A program made the position numbers and the translations under genes. The notes below the pieces were generated by a model. The model did no database searches and was not told the origin of the DNA. It was given only the letters and a program-made list of their open reading frames with translations. DNA of 64,000 nucleotides from an uncultured beta proteobacterium (lineage in GTDB: Bacteria; Pseudomonadota; Gammaproteobacteria; Burkholderiales; Burkholderiaceae), in assembly GCA_903875135.1 (NCBI GenBank), contig CAIQUZ010000062.1, positions 1 to 64,000 on the forward strand, given 5' to 3'. Shown here one piece after another: positions 18,404-25,344 of the stretch. Numbering within the stretch: position 1 is the stretch's first letter; each line of letters starts with the position of its first letter.

Positions 18404-19132
18404 CTATTTAGAACTTAGCACCAATGCCAAAGAGTTCTTACCATAATTTGCAGCTTGTCCAAACTCCTGTAAGCGAGTATTGGCTAAAAAGTCTTTAACG
18501 GTGGCAAGTGCAGGAATAGACCTTGCGCGTAATTGAGTCAATAAAGCATCTTGCGCCTGAATCAAGTCAGGCGCGGCAACAACTTCACTCACCAATCCAA
18601 TATCACAAGCTCTTTGTGCAGATATATGCGCATTTGTGTAAACCAACCAGCTCAACGCTTTTAATCCTACCCGATCCATCACTGTTGCCATGGCTAAAGT
18701 GGGAGGCATGTCTGTTAATAATTCCGGGAAGGAAAATTTAGCATCATGCGCCGCAATAGTTATGTCGGCAGAACCTGCCAAAGCAGCACCAAATCCATGA
18801 GCCTCGCCTTGAACGATCGCCACTACTGGAACTTGTATAGCACGAATCGCACTATAGACCTTCGTAATTGGACCCATCATTTTTTCTCGAAGCTGTATAG
18901 GTGAAGGAGGAGTATCAGTAGATTTTTTACCACCATCACGCCCTTGACAAAAATGATCGCCATTCGCATTAATGACAACCGCTTTAAGCGCAGTGTGCGC
19001 TGCTGCCTGTTCAAATAAATTACCCAAAATCGTAACAACACTTTGCGGAATTTTATTACCAGTCTCTGGCATGTTTAAAGTAATAAAAAAGACATCATTA
19101 TCTATTGTTGATAAAACGGTGGATGTTTCCAT
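18404..19132 (-). CDS. Enoyl-CoA hydratase/isomerase (crotonase) family protein
   Basis: A 242-residue crotonase-fold protein. The oxyanion-hole segments are NANGDHFCQGRDGG and QGEAHGFGAALAGSADITIAA. It lacks an obvious Glu pair for classical hydratase chemistry at the second segment, so isomerase, hydrolase or ring-cleaving activity is possible. It follows the Rieske beta subunit by 31 bp and precedes a Bug gene by 2 bp. Its presence implies a CoA-thioester step, yet no CoA ligase is in the operon. Confidence 0.87.
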   Translation of the reverse strand: METSTVLSTIDNDVFFITLNMPETGNKIPQSVVTILGNLFEQAAAHTALKAVVINANGDHFCQGRDGGKKSTDTPPSPIQLREKMMGPITKVYSAIRAIQVPVVAIVQGEAHGFGAALAGSADITIAAHDAKFSFPELLTDMPPTLAMATVMDRVGLKALSWLVYTNAHISAQRACDIGLVSEVVAAPDLIQAQDALLTQLRARSIPALATVKDFLANTRLQEFGQAANYGKNSLALVLSSK

Positions 19133-19163
19133 TGTTATTTATTCCTTAAAATAATTTCTCAAT

Positions 19164-19661
19164 TTAAACTGGATAAACTAAGGTTGTTGGCAATAGAATC
19201 GAGTCATAAACACAGACTCTTTCTCTAAATTTATAAACCCCGTCTTCGCTCACGATTTGATCTAAATAGCGCCCAGATAAAAGAATTTGAGTCTTGAAAT
19301 CAACTACGGTCTCAACAACTAATACATTTGCTTGAGCGTGAATCACTGCATCATCAATGCGATCAATCTTCACTCCTGAAACCACATGGCGAAAATATCT
19401 TGGCCGATACAATGTTGAATCTCTTAGTGCTAATACGCGATCTCGCAACATACCAATACTCTCACTATGCCAAACGGCAATTGGCATATTTAATTCATGA
19501 TTCTCTCGAGAAATAATCCGATATAAACACGGATTGGCAAAAAAAGTTAACCATTGACTTAAATCATCTTGATCCAACGCCAACGAATAGTCATTGTATA
19601 AATTTTGTATCTGATCTTTTAAGATCATCTGGTCTAATAGCATTTGTGATGTTGAACTCAT
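19164..19661 (-). CDS. Aromatic ring-hydroxylating oxygenase beta subunit
   Basis: Small structural subunit (165 residues) of a Rieske non-heme iron oxygenase, of the SnoaL-like cone fold. Recognisable features are the N-terminal YNDYSLALDQDDLSQWLTFF helix, the YRPRYFRHVVSGV segment and a C-terminal FRERVCVYDS strand. Its length fits salicylate-5-hydroxylase or anthranilate-type beta subunits (about 160). The start codon overlaps the alpha-subunit stop by 4 bp (ATGA), showing translational coupling. Confidence 0.88.
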   Translation of the reverse strand: MSSTSQMLLDQMILKDQIQNLYNDYSLALDQDDLSQWLTFFANPCLYRIISRENHELNMPIAVWHSESIGMLRDRVLALRDSTLYRPRYFRHVVSGVKIDRIDDAVIHAQANVLVVETVVDFKTQILLSGRYLDQIVSEDGVYKFRERVCVYDSILLPTTLVYPV

Positions 19662-20914
19662 AAGCCCATCACCTTCTTATAGTGCTGATAAAAACCTCGA
19701 ATCGCCACTTCAGTAATCATATGGTCAGTATCCTTAATATCTCGACCACCCATTTCTAGAACAGCTTGATGATTATCATACGGAAACATACCGGTTTGTG
19801 ACATGGCCAATACTTCACTATCGTCCGCAGAGACTAAGCCCGCTGGGCCCATTAAATTGGCCTGTCGGACACGCCGAAGAACCATTTCCTCTGTGTCATC
19901 AGCGTAACCAAAAAACGTCCAATGTAATTCAAAGACCCCAGGGCTTCTAGGAACTAATTGTCTCATTGCTAGGGTATTCGATTGTTGCTGAACAATAATA
20001 TTGGGAAATAATGTCAACATCACGACACTGTTATTGCCGACAAATTCTTTCACTACATCAAGAAGATTAGGATCTTCTAAAGTAAAGTTACTTCTTAAAT
20101 TATTTTTCATTTCATGAGCAGCTTCAGCAGTAGCTTGTCCTGCACGTCGGCTAATTAATGCGCTATGACGTCCAGTATCATCCATTTCTACAGCAGACTC
20201 TTGATCCATCCGAAACAAGCCAAAGGTCATTAAAAATACATGTAAAACGCTCGCATGATAAGGGTCTTTAATGTTCTCAAACATCAGCTTCCAATTACAA
20301 TCAATGCTCTGTCTTTCATAACCTAGTACGCGTAATTTCCTACCATCAAAGACCCTGTCAAAATAACCTAACATGTTAGGGCCAAGATAATCTTCAAATG
20401 GCTCAACAAGGTGGTCAAAGCTTGCAAAGACTACGCCATTTCTAACATGAGACTTAAGTGATTGGACAGCATGTTTGCTGAGGTCAAAATCGTCTGGCAT
20501 GCCGCCCTGCTTCTTATATCCACGACGAAAAGGAATGCCCACAAGCTTACCTTTTAAATCATAATTCCACTGGTGATATGGACAAGTAAAACTCTCCGCA
20601 TTACCACGCGCTTCTTTACAAAATGCCACACCTCGATGAGCACAACTATTAGCAATGACATTAATGGAGCCATCTTTGTCGCGCACCACAATGACAGGAC
20701 GGTCACCAACAGAAGTCTTCACAAAGTCGCCAGGGTTTGGGATTTCAACCTCTAATGCAACGTAGTTCCATGAAGGTCCGCCAAAAATTTTTTCTTGCTC
20801 ACGCCGATAGATTTCTTCATCGGTATATACCCAAAATGGAACCCTTGTTGGTCCCACATCAGGCCACACATATTCTGAACTAATGTGTGACATCGTTTGA
20901 CTTGCATCATTCAC
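19658..20914 (-). CDS. Rieske [2Fe-2S] aromatic ring-hydroxylating oxygenase alpha subunit
   Basis: Catalytic subunit (418 residues). The Rieske centre ligands are C91 and H93 (SCAHRG) and C111 and H114 (TCPYHQW). The mononuclear iron ligands H220 and H225 and bridging D217 are in DPYHASVLH. The N-terminus (FWVYTDEEIY, EIPNPGDF) resembles salicylate 5-hydroxylase (NagG) and anthranilate-oxygenase alpha subunits; this subgroup call is from memory. No ferredoxin or reductase gene is in the operon, so electrons must come from proteins encoded elsewhere. UbiD and crotonase genes downstream suggest a path in which hydroxylation, CoA chemistry and decarboxylation are combined. Confidence 0.91.
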   Translation of the reverse strand: MNDASQTMSHISSEYVWPDVGPTRVPFWVYTDEEIYRREQEKIFGGPSWNYVALEVEIPNPGDFVKTSVGDRPVIVVRDKDGSINVIANSCAHRGVAFCKEARGNAESFTCPYHQWNYDLKGKLVGIPFRRGYKKQGGMPDDFDLSKHAVQSLKSHVRNGVVFASFDHLVEPFEDYLGPNMLGYFDRVFDGRKLRVLGYERQSIDCNWKLMFENIKDPYHASVLHVFLMTFGLFRMDQESAVEMDDTGRHSALISRRAGQATAEAAHEMKNNLRSNFTLEDPNLLDVVKEFVGNNSVVMLTLFPNIIVQQQSNTLAMRQLVPRSPGVFELHWTFFGYADDTEEMVLRRVRQANLMGPAGLVSADDSEVLAMSQTGMFPYDNHQAVLEMGGRDIKDTDHMITEVAIRGFYQHYKKVMGL

Positions 20915-20928
20915 AAATAAATCTCCAA

Positions 20929-21900
20929 TTACTTAGGTGTTATTCCAGCTTTTTTAGCCGTGTTTTTTAAAGATTCCGCATCCATATCCAAAGCTTTTTT
21001 AAATGCTTCTGAACCTTGCCCGATTGGCTCAACACCAATTAATGCGAGTTTCTGTATGATATCCGTTTCTTTCATAATCTCAGCAAATTCAGCATTTAAT
21101 TTATCCATCGCTATTTGCGGAGTGCCTGGCTTCCCAATGACCCCGAGTAAAAAAGCGTAATCAAAATCTTTTAGTCCTTGCCCCATCGGTTTAATATTAG
21201 GAGCTAAAGGAGAAACGTTTGCACTTGCGGAGGCTAAGACTCGAATCCGATCTGTCGCGACAAACCCCGATAACGAGGGCATGGCGGCTAGAACACAATC
21301 CACTTGCCCTGCAACAACTGCAGGAACTGACTGTCCTGTACCTTTATAAGGCACATGAAGGAGCTTAATACCAAATGATATTTGCATGGCTTCAATGGTT
21401 AAATGGTGTAATGAACCCTCACCAGAAGAACCGCAACTAATTTCCCCAGGCTTTGATTTGGCTAAACCAATAAATTCATCGAGGCTTTTAGCAGGAACAT
21501 TCGTGTTAACCGCTAAAAAGAATGGTGCTTTAGCAATATATGAGATGGGTAAAAAATCTTTCTTTACGTCATATGGAACTTTACTAAAAACCAACGGCGT
21601 AATAGAGAGCATGGCGCTGTCTGAAAAAATAAACGTGTATCCATCAGCAGGAAGACCGAGTAAGGCCTGTCCAGCAACAATACCACCTCCACCTGGCAAA
21701 TTATCAATAATGACCGGCTGCCCAATGCGGTCAGACAATCGTTGTCCGACTCTGCGAATAACGGAATCTGGGAGACCGCCAACGGCATAGGGGACAATAA
21801 ACTTAATGCCCCGCGTGGGATATGTATCAGCAGCTAGAGTCAAGCTACTAAAAAGACTCCATAGTGATAATGCAAGAACCACAATCGCTCTGAATGGCAT
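20929..21900 (-). CDS. Bug/TctC-family periplasmic solute-binding protein 3
   Basis: A 323-residue protein, signal peptide about 1-23 (TLAA). The ligand loop is YAVGGLPDSVIRR: the usual APGG proline is replaced by valine. The ADGYTF motif is kept. It is the first gene of the six-gene Rieske-UbiD operon, 14 bp before the alpha subunit, so it is likely the uptake receptor for the pathway's starting compound. It is only distantly similar to the second Bug protein of the same operon. Confidence 0.92.
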   Translation of the reverse strand: MPFRAIVVLALSLWSLFSSLTLAADTYPTRGIKFIVPYAVGGLPDSVIRRVGQRLSDRIGQPVIIDNLPGGGGIVAGQALLGLPADGYTFIFSDSAMLSITPLVFSKVPYDVKKDFLPISYIAKAPFFLAVNTNVPAKSLDEFIGLAKSKPGEISCGSSGEGSLHHLTIEAMQISFGIKLLHVPYKGTGQSVPAVVAGQVDCVLAAMPSLSGFVATDRIRVLASASANVSPLAPNIKPMGQGLKDFDYAFLLGVIGKPGTPQIAMDKLNAEFAEIMKETDIIQKLALIGVEPIGQGSEAFKKALDMDAESLKNTAKKAGITPK

Positions 21901-21982
21901 GAATGTCTCCTAATATTTATTTTGTCTAGAATACATCAATTAAGGCCTATTTCCAATGAGCGGATTCCCTATAGAAAGTCCA

Positions 21983-22201
21983 TTAGATCTTATCTTCTCG
22001 TATATGATCTAGAAGACTTCTTAGTTGATTATGGTCAATGGTGAACATCAGCTCGAGCAATTCCCCTAACTCGCCTTTAGGAAATCCTTCCCTGGCAAAC
22101 CAAGCTAAATAATGTCCAGGTAGATCTGCGAGTTTTCGACCTGCATATTTTCCAAATGGCATTTCCCATTCAATGAGCTTAATTAAAGATTCGGGTTGCA
22201 A
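21983..22201 (-). CDS. DUF3820 small protein
   Basis: A 72-residue protein of the DUF3820 family, with the hallmark MPFGKYAGRKLADLPGHY and AWFAREGFPKGELGELL. The start is a TTG at 22201: the family's usual N-terminus (M-x-PE-x-L) is encoded upstream of the first internal ATG, and no in-frame ATG precedes it. Function unknown; some members were described as quorum-sensing-regulated virulence factors in pseudomonads. Divergent from the DUF1653 gene with 44 bp between starts. Confidence 0.85.
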   Translation of the reverse strand: MQPESLIKLIEWEMPFGKYAGRKLADLPGHYLAWFAREGFPKGELGELLELMFTIDHNQLRSLLDHIREDKI

Positions 22202-22245
22202 GATGATGTTTATTTAATGTTAATATGCGTTGAAGGAGTAATTAG

Positions 22246-22455
22246 ATGAATCAAGACTTAACAAAATTCTATCCTGGACAGCAACTAAAGCACGTCAAAA
22301 CTGGCGGGTTATATAAGATTTTACACTTAGCAAAAATTGAAGCCACACTCGAAGATGTTTATGTTTATGAAGCTCTGAAAAATCAAACCGTTTGGATTCG
22401 TCCAAAAGCAGAAATGCAAGATGGCCGATTTATTCCAGATCATTCAGTCACCTAA
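22246..22455 (+). CDS. DUF1653 small protein
   Basis: A 69-residue protein of the DUF1653 family. The short beta-barrel pattern FYPGQQLKHVKTGGLYKIL followed by VYVYEAL and VWIRPKAEM is typical. Function is not established. It is followed 15 bp later by a VOC-family gene on the same strand, possibly co-transcribed. Confidence 0.85.
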   Translation: MNQDLTKFYPGQQLKHVKTGGLYKILHLAKIEATLEDVYVYEALKNQTVWIRPKAEMQDGRFIPDHSVT

Positions 22456-22470
22456 AAAATAGGGATTTTT

Positions 22471-22959
22471 ATGCCACTCAAATTTATGGAACATATTTTA
22501 ATTCTAACTCACGATCCAGAAGGAACTCGTGACTGGTTTTGTGATAATTTAGGTTTTGTCAGTGGCTATCATCCAGAGTTTGGCTTTCCTGTTTATTGGC
22601 TCTACATTGGTGAACAAGATGTTGTTCACATCGGCAAAGCAAAATTCTCTGACCATCAAAATACTTATCTTAGCACCCCACAAGATGATGTTAAACAAGA
22701 TTACTCAGGTGGAGGAAATCTAGGTTCTGGTAGGATTGATCATGTCTGTTTTAACTGTAGTGGAATGCTCGAATTTATCGATCGATTACAGAAAAATGGA
22801 GTTGATTTTAGCGAGCGCAAGGCCCACAACTCAGACCTATATCAGCTCTTTATGCGTGAACCTATCAATGGAATTAAAGTAGAACTGAACTTTTCTGCGG
22901 AAGAAGCCATCAAAGCAGGTCGCAACCCCAGCTGGACTGATGTTGGAGCAACTAATTAA
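22471..22959 (+). CDS. VOC-family (glyoxalase/dioxygenase superfamily) protein
   Basis: A 162-residue single-domain vicinal-oxygen-chelate protein with two beta-alpha-beta-beta-beta repeats. The first contains MEHILILTHD (candidate metal His8), the second RIDHVCFNC and a late INGIKVELNF with a candidate metal Glu. The pattern suits a metal-dependent isomerase, lyase or dioxygenase on a small acid. The stop overlaps the end of the convergent ModA-like gene by 4 bp. Substrate unknown. Confidence 0.85.
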   Translation: MPLKFMEHILILTHDPEGTRDWFCDNLGFVSGYHPEFGFPVYWLYIGEQDVVHIGKAKFSDHQNTYLSTPQDDVKQDYSGGGNLGSGRIDHVCFNCSGMLEFIDRLQKNGVDFSERKAHNSDLYQLFMREPINGIKVELNFSAEEAIKAGRNPSWTDVGATN

Positions 22960-23708
22960 TCGATACCAGTTCGTCTAAAGACCTCTTTGACTTTAGGACT
23001 TTGTAAATAATTAATCAATTGTTGCGTCTCTGTGGGATGACTTGATGTTTTCATGACTGCCCCAGAATACTCAGTAAAATTTTGATAAGCATCTGGAAGA
23101 GGGCCTGCATACTTCACGCCTTTGGAGGCATTTAATTTAATCTCCGCAATGGCACCAAAACCAATTTCGTTACCCAAGCCACGAATCACCCTTTGGATCA
23201 CATCGTCACCGTTCACAAAACGTTCTGTCTTTTTTTCCAATGTATCTGCAATGCCTATTTTCTGAAACAACTGATCAATATACAAGCCTGTAGAAGCTTT
23301 GTTATAAATGAGTCTATCGGCCTTTAAAACACTTTCTTTAAAGTTCTGAGGATTATTCATGAGTGGCTCAGGAGCATCTTGACGTATCATCACTCCCACG
23401 CCACCTTTGCCTAATAAAGCCATGGTTCCTTCAACTAACTTGATCTGATTTTCTGGTTGCTTCATTAATTTAGTTGCAGTCAACATCAAATCCCCTGAGG
23501 CATTGTCAGTTAATTTTTTTTGTAATTGCGGTGCTGTTCCATACTCAATATTTAAGCGGTGTCCAGAGCTCTGCTCAAAATCTTTGGCAAGCTCATGAAA
23601 AGCGGCTTCAAAAGGGCCACCACTGTACACCTTTAATTCTGCACCCTGAGCAAATCCCACCAAAGCCATGAAACAAATTGCGCTGTAATCGAGCATTTTT
23701 TTTAACAT
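22956..23708 (-). CDS. ModA-like periplasmic substrate-binding protein
   Basis: An extracellular solute-binding protein of the molybdate-binding (ModA) type, about 250 residues from the ATG at 23708. That start lies one base after the cupin stop and gives a clean signal peptide (MLKKMLDY to FAQGA). Visible features are LKVYSGGPFEAAF, IEYGTAPQLQKKL and DLMLTATK. No ModB or ModC gene is nearby and it is coupled to a cupin gene, so it may bind an organic ligand or act as a sensor rather than import molybdate. Confidence 0.85.
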   Translation of the reverse strand: MLKKMLDYSAICFMALVGFAQGAELKVYSGGPFEAAFHELAKDFEQSSGHRLNIEYGTAPQLQKKLTDNASGDLMLTATKLMKQPENQIKLVEGTMALLGKGGVGVMIRQDAPEPLMNNPQNFKESVLKADRLIYNKASTGLYIDQLFQKIGIADTLEKKTERFVNGDDVIQRVIRGLGNEIGFGAIAEIKLNASKGVKYAGPLPDAYQNFTEYSGAVMKTSSHPTETQQLINYLQSPKVKEVFRRTGID

Positions 23709-23709
23709 G

Positions 23710-24282
23710 TTAGAAATTCCTCGCAATATCAGGATCAAACTTCCCATCAATCAATACAAATAACATCTTACATGGCTTACCCGAGCGATTAGCCCAAGCG
23801 TGATTCGTGCCTCTCTCAACTAAAAAATCACCAGTTTTCATGAGTCGTTCTTCTTTATCTAAAACGAGATATATTTCTCCCTCAAGCACCAATGCATAAT
23901 CCACCGTCTCTGTTCGATGCATTAAGGGATGTCCGCCGGTTCGGTAGGTCGATGCCTTATCTGTGCCCATGGCACCAAATGCTGTCTTAGCACCTTCTCC
24001 ATCTAATTTTTTAAGCCAATCACCTTCTGGTCCGAACTCAATAATTCGGACAACGCTTCCATTTTTAGGAGGTTCTAATTGAAGTGGTGCGCTCGTTGGA
24101 TCAGCCCCGTTATTGATCTGCGCTGGAGTTTCATGCGTAAGCCACAAATTCGTTAAATAATAACCCTCTCGCTTTGGATTCGTATGCACAGAAGGTGCTG
24201 GTCCATCTTCTGTAACAATAGCATTCCCCTGTGCATCATGCCCAGTAACAATGCGCCTAACATACCCTTTTGGATGTTCCAT
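23710..24282 (-). CDS. Cupin-domain protein
   Basis: A 190-residue cytoplasmic cupin. The C-terminal barrel (about 105-175) carries the metal motif region HPLMHRTETVDYALVLEGE and the second motif GDFLVERGTNHAW. The chosen ATG at 24282 has AGAGAGG upstream; a TTG immediately before it is less likely. Members of this group occur in catabolic clusters of Burkholderiales. It is translationally close to the ModA-like gene (1 nt gap) and divergent from a DHDPS-family gene, so the three may form one small pathway. Confidence 0.86.
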   Translation of the reverse strand: MEHPKGYVRRIVTGHDAQGNAIVTEDGPAPSVHTNPKREGYYLTNLWLTHETPAQINNGADPTSAPLQLEPPKNGSVVRIIEFGPEGDWLKKLDGEGAKTAFGAMGTDKASTYRTGGHPLMHRTETVDYALVLEGEIYLVLDKEERLMKTGDFLVERGTNHAWANRSGKPCKMLFVLIDGKFDPDIARNF

Positions 24283-24408
24283 CAATGCCTCTCTTTTTCA
24301 AATAATGTACAAGTTCACTTTAATCGTTTTGTTAGTGTATTTCAGATTTTAGAATACACCAGCAAACACTTACAGTAAAATTGAATAAATTAAATATTAG
24401 GAGATTAA

Positions 24409-25329
24409 ATGTACATTCCACATGGTGTTATTCCAGCGGTTCTTTTGCCATTTTTTGATGATTTTTCGATTGATGAAGCAAGTTATCGCTCACACTTAAG
24501 AGATGTCTGTAGCACTCCTGGTATTTCAGCAATTACCACAAACGCTCATGCTTCAGAGGTGGCTTCCTGTACTTTTGAAGAACAAACGCGTGTTTTAGAT
24601 ATTACCCTCGATGAAGTTGGATCAACAACCCCTATAGTTTGTGGTGTATACACCGAAGGAAGCCTTGAAGCACAGCGTATCGCTAAAATGGCCACCACTC
24701 ACGGAGCATCAGCACTGCTTGTATTTCCACCAGCCATTTACTCATTTGGTCAACGTCCAGAAATGGCCGTCGAGCATTTTAAGCGGATTGCAGATGCTTC
24801 CGACCTACCCCTCATATTATTTCAATATCCTCTCGCTGGTGGTCAAGGCTATCCAACGAGTACCCTTTTAAGAATCCTTGATGAAGTTCCAAGTATTCGA
24901 GCCATTAAGGACTGGTCAGCGAATCCACAATTACATGAACGTCAAATTCGTTTATTACAAAGTAGAACCCCAATAGTCAATGTTTTAACTACCCATAGCT
25001 CATGGTTGATGAGCTCCATTGTATTAGGTTGTAATGGTCTTCTATCAGGAAGTGGTTCAGTTATTGCGCCTTTACAAGCCTCTCTCTTTGAAGCACTGCA
25101 AGCAAAAGATCTCATAAAAGCACAAGCTGTGAATGAACGAATTTACCAGATGACGGAAGTGTTTTATACAGAACCCTGGGTAGACATGCATAACCGTATG
25201 AAGGAAGCCCTAGTTTTATTGGGCAAATTACCTCGTGCAGTAGTTAGACCACCCTTGATGAAAATTTCTTCATCAGAAATTGAGCGAATAAAACAGGCCT
25301 TAGTCAAGGCAGAGCTATTAAAGGCCTAA
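24409..25329 (+). CDS. Dihydrodipicolinate synthase-family class I aldolase/lyase
   Basis: A 306-residue TIM-barrel aldolase. The Schiff-base lysine is K167 in AIKDWSANP and the catalytic tyrosine Y140 in FQYPLAGG. The usual GTTGE carboxylate motif is changed to TTNAHASE, so the substrate differs from pyruvate plus aspartate semialdehyde. A strong ribosome binding site (AGGAG) precedes the ATG. Divergent from the cupin/ModA pair and convergent with the histidine kinase gene. It likely cleaves a 2-keto acid or related compound in catabolism rather than making lysine. Confidence 0.89.
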   Translation: MYIPHGVIPAVLLPFFDDFSIDEASYRSHLRDVCSTPGISAITTNAHASEVASCTFEEQTRVLDITLDEVGSTTPIVCGVYTEGSLEAQRIAKMATTHGASALLVFPPAIYSFGQRPEMAVEHFKRIADASDLPLILFQYPLAGGQGYPTSTLLRILDEVPSIRAIKDWSANPQLHERQIRLLQSRTPIVNVLTTHSSWLMSSIVLGCNGLLSGSGSVIAPLQASLFEALQAKDLIKAQAVNERIYQMTEVFYTEPWVDMHNRMKEALVLLGKLPRAVVRPPLMKISSSEIERIKQALVKAELLKA

Positions 25330-25344
25330 CTCGAAAAAATATTT

